Positions 12,201 to 25,739 of a stretch of 64,000 nucleotides of DNA are shown here, one piece after another. Numbering within the stretch: position 1 is the first letter of the stretch; every line of letters starts with the position of its first letter. The translations under genes and the position numbers were made by a program. Under the pieces are notes generated by a model. That model saw only the letters and a program-made list of their open reading frames with translations, did not search any database and had not been told where the DNA came from. The stretch comes from Apostichopus japonicus (lineage: Eukaryota > Echinodermata > Holothuroidea > Aspidochirotida > Stichopodidae), in the NCBI RefSeq assembly GCF_037975245.1, contig NC_092582.1, positions 10,142,001-10,206,000 on the forward strand, in the 5' to 3' direction.

Positions 12201-13365
12201 TCACCCGGGGTTCGAACCACGGATGCAAAAGACTGTCTCGCTCATCAGCTCGTACAGTGCGCCAAGCCAACGCGCCACTGTATGGACTGAGATATTAGGC
12301 CGATTAACTAATACTTAAAGCTCCCCATTTAGGCACTCGCTGTAAAAGACCGGCAAAAGACGTCATCACCCGGGGTTCGAACCACGGATGCAAAAGACTG
12401 TCTCGCTCATCAGCTCGTACAGTGCGCCAAGCCATCGCGCCACTGTATGGACTGAGATATTAGGCCGATTAACTAATACTTAAAGCTCCCCATTTAGGCA
12501 CTCGCTGTAAAAGACCGGCAAAAGACGTCATCACCCGGGGTTCGAACCACGGATGCAAAAGACTGTCTCGCTCATCAGCTCGTACAGTGCGCCAAGCCAA
12601 CGCGCCACTGTATGGACTGAGATATTAGGCCGATTAACTAATACTTAAAGCTCCCCATGTAGGCACTCGCTGTAAAAGATCGGCAAAAGACGTCATCACC
12701 CGGGGTTCGAACCACGGATGCAAAAGACTGTCTCGCTCATCAGCTCGTACAGTGCGCCAAGCCATCGCGCCACTGTATGGACTGAGATATTAGGCCGATT
12801 AACTAATACTTAAAGCTCCCCATGTAGGCACTCGCTGTAAAAGACCGGCAAAAGACGTCATCACCCGGGGTTCGAACCACGGATGCAAAAGACTGTCTCG
12901 CTCATCAGCTCGTACAGTGCGCCAAGCCATCGCGCCACTGTATGGACTGAGATATTAGGCCGATTAACTAATACTTAAAGCTCCCCATGTAGGCACTCGC
13001 TGTAAAAGACCGGCAAAAGACGTCATCACCCGGGGTTCGAACCACGGATGCAAAAGACTGTCTCGCTCATCAGCTCGTACAGTGCGCCAAGCCATCGCGC
13101 CACTGTATGGACTGAGATATTAGGCCGATTAACTAATACTTAAAGCTCCCCATGTAGGCACTCGCTGTAAAAGACCGGCAAAAGACGTCATCACCCGGGG
13201 TTCGAACCACGGATGCAAAAGACTGTCTCGCTCATCAGCTCGTACAGTGCGCCAAGCCATCGCGCCACTGTATGGACTGAGATATTAGGCCGATTAACTA
13301 ATACTTAAAGCTCCCCATGTAGGCACTCGCTGTAAAAGACCGGCAAAAGACGTCATCACCCGGGG

Positions 13366-16005
13366 TTCGAACCACGGATGCAAAAGACTGTCTCGCTCAT
13401 CAGCTCGTACAGTGCGCCAAGCCATCGCGCCACTGTATGGACTGAGATATTAGGCCGATTAACTAATACTTAAAGCTCCCCATTTAGGCACTCGCTGTAA
13501 AAGACCGGCAAAAGACGTCATCACCCGGGGTTCGAACCACGGATGCAAAAGACTGTCTCGCTCATCAGCTCGTACAGTGCGCCAAGCCAACGCGCCACTG
13601 TATGGACTGAGATATTAGGCCGATTAACTAATACTTAAAGCTCCCCATGTAGGCACTCGCTGTAAAAGACCGGCAAAAGACGTCATCACCCGGGGTTCGA
13701 ACCACGGATGCAAAAGACTGTCTCGCTCATCAGCTCGTACAGTGCGCCAAGCCATCGCGCCACTGTATGGACTGAGATATTAGGCCGATTAACTAATACT
13801 TAAAGCTCCCCATTTAGGCACTCGCTGTAAAAGACCGGCAAAAGACGTCATCACCCGGGGTTCGAACCACGGATGCAAAAGACTGTCTCGCTCATCAGCT
13901 CGTACAGTGCGCCAAGCCAACGCGCCACTGTATGGACTGAGATATTAGGCCGATTAACTAATACTTAAAGCTCCCCATGTAGGCACTCGCTGTAAAAGAT
14001 CGGCAAAAGACGTCATCACCCGGGGTTCGAACCACGGATGCAAAAGACTGTCTCGCTCATCAGCTCGTACAGTGCGCCAAGCCATCGCGCCACTGTATGG
14101 ACTGAGATATTAGGCCGATTAACTAATACTTAAAGCTCCCCATTTAGGCACTCGCTGTAAAAGACCGGCAAAAGACGTCATCACCCGGGGTTCGAACCAC
14201 GGATGCAAAAGACTGTCTCGCTCATCAGCTCGTACAGTGCGCCAAGCCAACGCGCCACTGTATGGACTGAGATATTAGGCCGATTAACTAATACTTAAAG
14301 CTCCCCATGTAGGCACTCGCTGTAAAAGATCGGCAAAAGACGTCATCACCCGGGGTTCGAACCACGGATGCAAAAGACTGTCTCGCTCATCAGCTCGTAC
14401 AGTGCGCCAAGCCAACGCGCCACTGTATGGACTGAGATATTAGGCCGATTAACTAATACTTAAAGCTCCCCATTTAGGCACTCGCTGTAAAAGACCGGCA
14501 AAAGACGTCATCACCCGGGGTTCGAACCACGGATGCAAAAGACTGTCTCGCTCATCAGCTCGTACAGTGCGCCAAGCCAACGCGCCACTGTATGGACTGA
14601 GATATTAGGCCGATTAACTAATACTTAAAGCTCCCCATGTAGGCACTCGCTGTAAAAGACCGGCAAAAGACGTCATCACCCGGGGTTCGAACCACGGATG
14701 CAAAAGACTGTCTCGCTCATCAGCTCGTACAGTGCGCCAAGCCATCGCGCCACTGTATGGACTGAGATATTAGGCCGATTAACTAATACTTAAAGCTCCC
14801 CATTTAGGCACTCGCTGTAAAAGACCGGCAAAAGACGTCATCACCCGGGGTTCGAACCACGGATGCAAAAGACTGTCTCGCTCATCAGCTCGTACAGTGC
14901 GCCAAGCCAACGCGCCACTGTATGGACTGAGATATTAGGCCGATTAACTAATACTTAAAGCTCCCCATGTAGGCACTCGCTGTAAAAGACCGGCAAAAGA
15001 CGTCATCACCCGGGGTTCGAACCACGGATGCAAAAGACTGTCTCGCTCATCAGCTCGTACAGTGCGCCAAGCCAACGCGCCACTGTATGGACTGAGATAT
15101 TAGGCCGATTAACTAATACTTAAAGCTCCCCATTTAGGCACTCGCTGTAAAAGACCGGCAAAAGACGTCATCACCCGGGGTTCGAACCACGGATGCAAAA
15201 GACTGTCTCGCTCATCAGCTCGTACAGTGCGCCAAGCCAACGCGCCACTGTATGGACTGAGATATTAGGCCGATTAACTAATACTTAAAGCTCCCCATGT
15301 AGGCACTCGCTGTAAAAGACCGGCAAAAGACGTCATCACCCGGGGTTCGAACCACGGATGCAAAAGACTGTCTCGCTCATCAGCTCGTACAGTGCGCCAA
15401 GCCAACGCGCCACTGTATGGACTGAGATATTAGGCCGATTAACTAATACTTAAAGCTCCCCATTTAGGCACTCGCTGTAAAAGACCGGCAAAAGACGTCA
15501 TCACCCGGGGTTCGAACCACGGATGCAAAAGACTGTCTCGCTCATCAGCTCGTACAGTGCGCCAAGCCAACGCGCCACTGTATGGACTGAGATATTAGGC
15601 CGATTAACTAATACTTAAAGCTCCCCATGTAGGCACTCGCTGTAAAAGATCGGCAAAAGACGTCATCACCCGGGGTTCGAACCACGGATGCAAAAGACTG
15701 TCTCGCTCATCAGCTCGTACAGTGCGCCAAGCCATCGCGCCACTGTATGGACTGAGATATTAGGCCGATTAACTAATACTTAAAGCTCCCCATTTAGGCA
15801 CTCGCTGTAAAAGACCGGCAAAAGACGTCATCACCCGGGGTTCGAACCACGGATGCAAAAGACTGTCTCGCTCATCAGCTCGTACAGTGCGCCAGGCCAA
15901 CGCGCCACTGTATGGACTGAGATATTAGGCCGATTAACTAATACTTAAAGCTCCCCATGTAGGCACTCGCTGTAAAAGATCGGCAAAAGACGTCATCACC
16001 CGGGG
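13366..16005. repeat. 330-bp dimeric higher-order repeat stretch
   Basis: Over 16 consecutive monomers p119 strictly alternates T, G, T, G. The haplotypes from 13366 are TTC, AGC, TTC, AGT, TTC, AGT, ATC, AGC, TTC, AGC, ATC, AGC, ATC, AGT, TTC, AGT, so the functional period is two monomers. The T119 member always has C140, and the G119 member always has A60. Confidence 0.75.
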
Positions 16006-16170
16006 TTCGAACCACGGATGCAAAAGACTGTCTCGCTCATCAGCTCGTACAGTGCGCCAGGCCAACGCGCCACTGTATGGACTGAGATATTAGGCCGATT
16101 AACTAATACTTAAAGCTCCCCATGTAAGCACTCGCTGTAAAAGACCGGCAAAAGACGTCATCACCCGGGG
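15841..16170. repeat. Two adjacent copies with G55
   Basis: Both read GCCAGGCC instead of GCCAAGCC in the hairpin loop and are A60, G119. The second also has TAAGC at p120-124. They lie 1.65 kb before the larger G55 block at 17821. Confidence 0.8.
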
Positions 16171-16500
16171 TTCGAACCACGGATGCAAAAGACTGTCTCG
16201 CTCATCAGCTCGTACAGTGCGCCAAGCCAACGCGCCACTGTATGGACTGAGATATTAGGCCGATTAACTAATACTTAAAGCTCCCCATGTAGGCACTCGC
16301 TGTAAAAGACCGGCAAAAGACGTCATCACCCGGGGTTCGAACCACGGATGCAAAAGACTGTCTCGCTCATCAGCTCGTACAGTGCGCCAAGCCATCGCGC
16401 CACTGTATGGACTGAGATATTAGGCCGATTAACTAATACTTAAAGCTCCCCATTTAGGCACTCGCTGTAAAAGACCGGCAAAAGACGTCATCACCCGGGG

Positions 16501-17820
16501 TTCGAACCACGGATGCAAAAGACTGTCTCGCTCATCAGCTCGTACAGTGCGCCAAGCCAACGCGCCACTGTATGGACTGAGATATTAGGCCGATTAACTA
16601 ATACTTAAAGCTCCCCATTTAGGCACTCGCTGTAAAAGACCGGCAAAAGACGTCATCACCCGGGGTTCGAACCACGGATGCAAAAGACTGTCTCGCTCAT
16701 CAGCTCGTACAGTGCGCCAAGCCAACGCGCCACTGTATGGACTGAGATATTAGGCCGATTAACTAATACTTAAAGCTCCCCATGTAGGCACTCGCTGTAA
16801 AAGACCGGCAAAAGACGTCATCACCCGGGGTTCGAACCACGGATGCAAAAGACTGTCTCGCTCATCAGCTCGTACAGTGCGCCAAGCCATCGCGCCACTG
16901 TATGGACTGAGATATTAGGCCGATTAACTAATACTTAAAGCTCCCCATTTAGGCACTCGCTGTAAAAGACCGGCAAAAGACGTCATCACCCGGGGTTCGA
17001 ACCACGGATGCAAAAGACTGTCTCGCTCATCAGCTCGTACAGTGCGCCAAGCCAACGCGCCACTGTATGGACTGAGATATTAGGCCGATTAACTAATACT
17101 TAAAGCTCCCCATGTAGGCACTCGCTGTAAAAGATCGGCAAAAGACGTCATCACCCGGGGTTCGAACCACGGATGCAAAAGACTGTCTCGCTCATCAGCT
17201 CGTACAGTGCGCCAAGCCATCGCGCCACTGTATGGACTGAGATATTAGGCCGATTAACTAATACTTAAAGCTCCCCATTTAGGCACTCGCTGTAAAAGAC
17301 CGGCAAAAGACGTCATCACCCGGGGTTCGAACCACGGATGCAAAAGACTGTCTCGCTCATCAGCTCGTACAGTGCGCCAAGCCAACGCGCCACTGTATGG
17401 ACTGAGATATTAGGCCGATTAACTAATACTTAAAGCTCCCCATGTAGGCACTCGCTGTAAAAGATCGGCAAAAGACGTCATCACCCGGGGTTCGAACCAC
17501 GGATGCAAAAGACTGTCTCGCTCATCAGCTCGTACAGTGCGCCAAGCCATCGCGCCACTGTATGGACTGAGATATTAGGCCGATTAACTAATACTTAAAG
17601 CTCCCCATTTAGGCACTCGCTGTAAAAGACCGGCAAAAGACGTCATCACCCGGGGTTCGAACCACGGATGCAAAAGACTGTCTCGCTCATCAGCTCGTAC
17701 AGTGCGCCAAGCCAACGCGCCACTGTATGGACTGAGATATTAGGCCGATTAACTAATACTTAAAGCTCCCCATGTAGGCACTCGCTGTAAAAGACCGGCA
17801 AAAGACGTCATCACCCGGGG
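16501..17820. repeat. Second 330-bp alternating stretch
   Basis: From 16501 the haplotypes run ATC, AGC, TTC, AGT, TTC, AGT, TTC, AGC, so p119 alternates T and G over eight monomers. This continues the dimer organisation of 13366-16005 after a short break. Confidence 0.7.
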
Positions 17821-18645
17821 TTCGAACCACGGATGCAAAAGACTGTCTCGCTCATCAGCTCGTACAGTGCGCCAGGCCAACGCGCCACTGTATGGACTGA
17901 GATATTAGGCCGATTAACTAATACTTAAAGCTCCCCATGTAGGCACTCGCTGTAAAAGACCGGCAAAAGACGTCATCACCCGGGGTTCGAACCACGGATG
18001 CAAAAGACTGTCTCGCTCATCAGCTCGTACAGTGCGCCAGGCCAACGCGCCACTGTATGGACTGAGATATTAGGCCGATTAACTAATACTTAAAGCTCCC
18101 CATGTAGGCACTCGCTGTAAAAGACCGGCAAAAGACGTCATCACCCGGGGTTCGAACCACGGATGCAAAAGACTGTCTCGCTCATCAGCTCGTACAGTGC
18201 GCCAGGCCAACGCGCCACTGTATGGACTGAGATATTAGGCCGATTAACTAATACTTAAAGCTCCCCATGTAGGCACTCGCTGTAAAAGACCGGCAAAAGA
18301 CGTCATCACCCGGGGTTCGAACCACGGATGCAAAAGACTGTCTCGCTCATCAGCTCGTACAGTGCGCCAGGCCAACGCGCCACTGTATGGACTGAGATAT
18401 TAGGCCGATTAACTAATACTTAAAGCTCCCCATGTAGGCACTCGCTGTAAAAGACCGGCAAAAGACGTCATCACCCGGGGTTCGAACCACGGATGCAAAA
18501 GACTGTCTCGCTCATCAGCTCGTACAGTGCGCCAGGCCAACGCGCCACTGTATGGACTGAGATATTAGGCCGATTAACTAATACTTAAAGCTCCCCATGT
18601 AGGCACTCGCTGTAAAAGACCGGCAAAAGACGTCATCACCCGGGG
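17821..18645. repeat. Five-copy G55 expansion
   Basis: Five consecutive monomers (17821, 17986, 18151, 18316, 18481) share G55 in the hairpin loop and the A-G-C haplotype, and look identical by eye. The next copy returns to A55. This is a clear local amplification of one monomer. Confidence 0.85.
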
Positions 18646-21600
18646 TTCGAACCACGGATGCAAAAGACTGTCTCGCTCATCAGCTCGTACAGTGCGCCAA
18701 GCCAACGCGCCACTGTATGGACTGAGATATTAGGCCGATTAACTAATACTTAAAGCTCCCCATGTAGGCACTCGCTGTAAAAGACCGGCAAAAGACGTCA
18801 TCACCCGGGGTTCGAACCACGGATGCAAAAGACTGTCTCGCTCATCAGCTCGTACAGTGCGCCAAGCCAACGCGCCACTGTATGGACTGAGATATTAGGC
18901 CGATTAACTAATACTTAAAGCTCCCCATTTAGGCACTCGCTGTAAAAGACCGGCAAAAGACGTCATCACCCGGGGTTCGAACCACGGATGCAAAAGACTG
19001 TCTCGCTCATCAGCTCGTACAGTGCGCCAAGCCAACGCGCCACTGTATGGACTGAGATATTAGGCCGATTAACTAATACTTAAAGCTCCCCATGTAGGCA
19101 CTCGCTGTAAAAGACCGGCAAAAGACGTCATCACCCGGGGTTCGAACCACGGATGCAAAAGACTGTCTCGCTCATCAGCTCGTACAGTGCGCCAAGCCAT
19201 CGCGCCACTGTATGGACTGAGATATTAGGCCGATTAACTAATACTTAAAGCTCCCCATTTAGGCACTCGCTGTAAAAGACCGGCAAAAGACGTCATCACC
19301 CGGGGTTCGAACCACGGATGCAAAAGACTGTCTCGCTCATCAGCTCGTACAGTGCGCCAAGCCAACGCGCCACTGTATGGACTGAGATATTAGGCCGATT
19401 AACTAATACTTAAAGCTCCCCATGTAGGCACTCGCTGTAAAAGATCGGCAAAAGACGTCATCACCCGGGGTTCGAACCACGGATGCAAAAGACTGTCTCG
19501 CTCATCAGCTCGTACAGTGCGCCAAGCCATCGCGCCACTGTATGGACTGAGATATTAGGCCGATTAACTAATACTTAAAGCTCCCCATTTAGGCACTCGC
19601 TGTAAAAGACCGGCAAAAGACGTCATCACCCGGGGTTCGAACCACGGATGCAAAAGACTGTCTCGCTCATCAGCTCGTACAGTGCGCCAAGCCAACGCGC
19701 CACTGTATGGACTGAGATAGTAGGCCGATTAACTAATACTTAAAGCTCCCCATGTAGGCACTCGCTGTAAAAGATCGGCAAAAGACGTCATCACCCGGGG
19801 TTCGAACCACGGATGCAAAAGACTGTCTCGCTCATCAGCTCGTACAGTGCGCCAAGCCAACGCGCCACTGTATGGACTGAGATATTAGGCCGATTAACTA
19901 ATACTTAAAGCTCCCCATGTAGGCACTCGCTGTAAAAGATCGGCAAAAGACGTCATCACCCGGGGTTCGAACCACGGATGCAAAAGACTGTCTCGCTCAT
20001 CAGCTCGTACAGTGCGCCAAGCCATCGCGCCACTGTATGGACTGAGATATTAGGCCGATTAACTAATACTTAAAGCTCCCCATTTAGGCACTCGCTGTAA
20101 AAGACCGGCAAAAGACGTCATCACCCGGGGTTCGAACCACGGATGCAAAAGACTGTCTCGCTCATCAGCTCGTACAGTGCGCCAAGCCAACGCGCCACTG
20201 TATGGACTGAGAAATTATACCGATTAACTAATACTTAAAGCTCCCCATGTAGGCACTCGCTGTAAAAGACCGGCAAAAGACGTCATCACCCGGGGTTCGA
20301 ACCACAGATGCAAAAGACTGTCTCGCTCATCAGCTCGTACAGTGCGCCAAGCCATCGCGCCACTGTATGGACTGAGATATTAGGCCGATTAACTAATACT
20401 TAAAGCTCCCCATTTAGGCACTCGCTGTAAAAGACCGGCAAAAGACGTCATCACCCGGGGTTCGAACCACGGATGCAAAAGACTGTCTCGCTCATCAGCT
20501 CGTACAGTGCGCCAAGCCATCGCGCCACTGTATGGACTGAGATATTAGGCCGATTAACTAATACTTAAAGCTCCCCATTTAGGCACTCGCTGTAAAAGAC
20601 CGGCAAAAGACGTCATCACCCGGGGTTCGAACCACGGATGCAAAAGACTGTCTCGCTCATCAGCTCGTACAGTGCGCCAAGCCAACGCGCCACTGTATGG
20701 ACTGAGATATTAGGCCGATTAACTAATACTTAAAGCTCCCCATGTAGGCACTCGCTGTAAAAGACCGGCAAAAGACGTCATCACCCGGGGTTCGAACCAC
20801 GGATGCAAAAGACTGTCTCGCTCATCAGCTCGTACAGTGCGCCAAGCCATCGCGCCACTGTATGGACTGAGATATTAGGCCGATTAACTAATACTTAAAG
20901 CTCCCCATGTAGGCACTCGCTGTAAAAGACCGGCAAAAGACGTCATCACCCGGGGTTCGAACCACGGATGCAAAAGACTGTCTCGCTCATCAGCTCGTAC
21001 AGTGCGCCAAGCCATCGCGCCACTGTATGGACTGAGATATTAGGCCGATTAACTAATACTTAAAGCTCCCCATTTAGGCACTCGCTGTAAAAGACCGGCA
21101 AAAGACGTCATCACCCGGGGTTCGAACCACGGATGCAAAAGACTGTCTCGCTCATCAGCTCGTACAGTGCGCCAAGCCAACGCGCCACTGTATGGACTGA
21201 GATATTAGGCCGATTAACTAATACTTAAAGCTCCCCATGTAGGCACTCGCTGTAAAAGATCGGCAAAAGACGTCATCACCCGGGGTTCGAACCACGGATG
21301 CAAAAGACTGTCTCGCTCATCAGCTCGTACAGTGCGCCAAGCCATCGCGCCACTGTATGGACTGAGATATTAGGCCGATTAACTAATACTTAAAGCTCCC
21401 CATTTAGGCACTCGCTGTAAAAGACCGGCAAAAGACGTCATCACCCGGGGTTCGAACCACGGATGCAAAAGACTGTCTCGCTCATCAGCTCGTACAGTGC
21501 GCCAAGCCAACGCGCCACTGTATGGACTGAGAAATTAGGCCGATTAACTAATACTTAAAGCTCCCCATGTAGGCACTCGCTGTAAAAGATCGGCAAAAGA

Positions 21601-21780
21601 CGTCATCACCCGGGGTTCGAACCACGGATGCAAAAGACTGTCTCGCTCATCAGCTCGTACAGTGCGCCAAGCCATCGCGCCACTGTATGGACTGAGATAT
21701 TAGGCCGATTAACTAATACTTAAAGCTCCCCATGTAGGCACTCGCTGTAAAAGATCGGCAAAAGACGTATTCACCCGGGG

Positions 21781-21944
21781 TTCGAACCACGGATGCAAAA
21801 GACTGTCTCGCTCATCAGCTCGTACAGTGCGCCAAGCCAACGCGCCACTGTATGGACTGAGATATTAGGCCGATTAACTAATACTAAAGCTCCCCATTTA
21901 GGCACTCGCTGTAAAAGACCGGCAAAAGACGTCATCACCCGGGG
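21781..21944. repeat. 164-bp monomer with a 1-bp deletion
   Basis: ATACTTAAAG has become ATACTAAAG; one T of the p105-106 pair is missing near 21885. The phase of all later copies shifts by one until the insertion near 33120. The deletion joins two reading frames and is the sole reason for the short open frames at 21793-22032 (plus) and 21771-22004 (minus). Confidence 0.9.
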
Positions 21945-24584
21945 TTCGAACCACGGATGCAAAAGACTGTCTCGCTCATCAGCTCGTACAGTGCGCCAAG
22001 CCAACGCGCCACTGTATGGACTGAGATATTAGGCCGATTAACTAATACTTAAAGCTCCCCATGTAGGCACTCGCTGTAAAAGATCGGCAAAAGACGTCAT
22101 CACCCGGGGTTCGAACCACGGATGCAAAAGACTGTCTCGCTCATCAGCTCGTACAGTGCGCCAAGCCATCGCGCCACTGTATGGACTGAGATATTAGGCC
22201 GATTAACTAATACTTAAAGCTCCCCATTTAGGCACTCGCTGTAAAAGACCGGCAAAAGACGTCATCACCCGGGGTTCGAACCACGGATGCAAAAGACTGT
22301 CTCGCTCATCAGCTCGTACAGTGCGCCAAGCCAACGCGCCACTGTATGGACTGAGATATTAGGCCGATTAACTAATACTTAAAGCTCCCCATTTAGGCAC
22401 TCGCTGTAAAAGACCGGCAAAAGACGTCATCACCCGGGGTTCGAACCACGGATGCAAAAGACTGTCTCGCTCATCAGCTCGTACAGTGCGCCAAGCCATC
22501 GCGCCACTGTATGGACTGAGATATTAGGCCGATTAACTAATGCTTAAAGCTCCCCATTTAGGCACTCGCTGTAAAAGATCGGCAAAAGACGTCATCACCC
22601 GGGGTTCGAACCACGGATGCAAAAGACTGTCTCGCTCATCAGCTCGTACAGTGCGCCAAGCCATCGCGCCACTGTATGGACTGAGATATTAGGCCGATTA
22701 ACTAATACTTAAAGCTCCCCATTTAGGCACTCGCTGTAAAAGACCGGCAAAAGACGTCATCACCCGGGGTTCGAACCACGGATGCAAAAGACTGTCTCGC
22801 TCATCAGCTCGTACAGTGCGCCAAGCCATCGCGCCACTGTATGGACTGAGATATTAGGCCGATTAACTAATACTTAAAGCTCCCCATTTAGGCACTCGCT
22901 GTAAAAGACCGGCAAAAGACGTCATCACCCGGGGTTCGAACCACGGATGCAAAAGACTGTCTCGCTCATCAGCTCGTACAGTGCGCCAAGCCATCGCGCC
23001 ACTGTATGGACTGAGATATTAGGCCGATTAACTAATACTTAAAGCTCCCCATTTAGGCACTCGCTGTAAAAGATCGGCAAAAGACGTCATCACCCGGGGT
23101 TCGAACCACGGATGCAAAAGACTGTCTCGCTCATCAGCTCGTACAGTGCGCCAAGCCATCGCGCCACTGTATGGACTGAGATATTAGGCCGATTAACTAA
23201 TACTTAAAGCTCCCCATGTAGGCACTCGCTGTAAAAGACCGGCAAAAGACGTCATCACCCGGGGTTCGAACCACGGATGCAAAAGACTGTCTCGCTCATC
23301 AGCTCGTACAGTGCGCCAAGCCAACGCGCCACTGTATGGACTGAGATATTAGGCCGATTAACTAATACTTAAAGCTCCCCATTTAGGCACTCGCTGTAAA
23401 AGACCGGCAAAAGACGTCATCACCCGGGGTTCGAACCACGGATGCAAAAGACTGTCTCGCTCATCAGCTCGTACAGTGCGCCAATCCAACGCGCCACTGT
23501 ATGGACTGAGATATTAGGCCGATTAACTAATACTTAAAGCTCCCCATGTAGGCACTCGCTGTAAAAGACCGGCAAAAGACGTCATCACCCGGGGTTCGAA
23601 CCACGGATGCAAAAGACTGTCTCGCTCATCAGCTCGTACAGTGCGCCAAGCCAACGCGCCACTGTATGGACTGAGATATTAGGCCGATTAACTAATACTT
23701 AAAGCTCCCCATGTAGGCACTCGCTGTAAAAGATCGGCAAAAGACGTCATCACCCGGGGTTCGAACCACGGATGCAAAAGACTGTCTCGCTCATCAGCTC
23801 GTACAGTGCGCCAAGCCATCGCGCCACTGTATGGACTGAGATATTAGGCCGATTAACTAATACTTAAAGCTCCCCATTTAGGCACTCGCTGTAAAAGATC
23901 GGCAAAAGACGTCATCACCCGGGGTTCGAACCACGGATGCAAAAGACTGTCTCGCTCATCAGCTCGTACAGTGCGCCAAGCCATCGCGCCACTGTATGGA
24001 CTGAGATATTAGGCCGATTAACTAATACTTAAAGCTCCCCATTTAGGCACTCGCTGTAAAAGACCGGCAAAAGACGTCATCACCCGGGGTTCGAACCACG
24101 GATGCAAAAGACTGTCTCGCTCATCAGCTCGTACAGTGCGCCAAGCCAACGCGCCACTGTATGGACTGAGATATTAGGCCGATTAACTAATACTTAAAGC
24201 TCCCCATGTAGGCACTCGCTGTAAAAGACCGGCAAAAGACGTCATCACCCGGGGTTCGAACCACGGATGCAAAAGACTGTCTCGCTCATCAGCTCGTACA
24301 GTGCGCCAAGCCAACGCGCCACTGTATGGACTGAGATATTAGGCCGATTAACTAATACTTAAAGCTCCCCATGTAGGCACTCGCTGTAAAAGACCGGCAA
24401 AAGACGTCATCACCCGGGGTTCGAACCACGGATGCAAAAGACTGTCTCGCTCATCAGCTCGTACAGTGCGCCAAGCCAACGCGCCACTGTATGGACTGAG
24501 ATATTAGGCCGATTAACTAATACTTAAAGCTCCCCATGTAGGCACTCGCTGTAAAAGATCGGCAAAAGACGTCATCACCCGGGG

Positions 24585-25079
24585 TTCGAACCACGGATGC
24601 AAAAGACTGTCTCGCCCATCAGCTCGTACAGTGCGCCAAGCCAACGCGCCACTGTATGGACTGAGATATTAGGCCGATTAACTAATACTTAAAGCTCCCC
24701 ATGTAGGCACTCGCTGTAAAAGATCGGCAAAAGACGTCATCACCCGGGGTTCGAACCACGGATGCAAAAGACTGTCTCGCCCATCAGCTCGTACAGTGCG
24801 CCAAGCCAACGCGCCACTGTATGGACTGAGATATTAGGCCGATTAACTAATACTTAAAGCTCCCCATGTAGGCACTCGCTGTAAAAGATCGGCAAAAGAC
24901 GTCATCACCCGGGGTTCGAACCACGGATGCAAAAGACTGTCTCGCCCATCAGCTCGTACAGTGCGCCAAGCCATCGCGCCACTGTATGGACTGAGATATT
25001 AGGCCGATTAACTAATACTTAAAGCTCCCCATTTAGGCACTCGCTGTAAAAGATCGGCAAAAGACGTCATCACCCGGGG
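24585..25079. repeat. Three adjacent copies with C32
   Basis: Each reads CTCGCCCATC instead of CTCGCTCATC. On the minus strand this changes the last A of CTGATGA to G. The common-site haplotypes are AGT, AGT and TTT, so the marker has already been carried across a haplotype change. Confidence 0.8.
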
Positions 25080-25739
25080 TTCGAACCACGGATGCAAAAG
25101 ACTGTCTCGCTCATCAGCTCGTACAGTGCGCCAAGCCATCGCGCCACTGTATGGACTGAGATATTAGGCCGATTAACTAATACTTAAAGCTCCCCATTTA
25201 GGCACTCGCTGTAAAAGATCGGCAAAAGACGTCATCACCCGGGGTTCGAACCACGGATGCAAAAGACTGTCTCGCTCATCAGCTCGTACAGTGCGCCAAG
25301 CCAACGCGCCACTGTATGGACTGAGATATTAGGCCGATTAACTAATACTTAAAGCTCCCCATGTAGGCACTCGCTGTAAAAGATCGGCAAAAGACGTCAT
25401 CACCCGGGGTTCGAACCACGGATGCAAAAGACTGTCTCGCTCATCAGCTCGTACAGTGCGCCAAGCCATCGCGCCACTGTATGGACTGAGATATTAGGCC
25501 GATTAACTAATACTTAAAGCTCCCCATGTAGGCACTCGCTGTAAAAGACCGGCAAAAGACGTCATCACCCGGGGTTCGAACCACGGATGCAAAAGACTGT
25601 CTCGCTCATCAGATCGTACAGTGCGCCAAGCCAACGCGCCACTGTATGGACTGAGATATTAGGCCGATTAACTAATACTTAAAGCTCCCCATGTAGGCAC
25701 TCGCTGTAAAAGATCGGCAAAAGACGTCATCACCCGGGG

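Noticed and set aside
21793-22032. 79-codon plus-strand open frame (and its minus-strand partner 21771-22004)
   Set aside because: It exists only because of the 1-bp deletion near 21885. It is translated satellite, with no ribosome binding or coding signal, and overlaps another open frame on the other strand.
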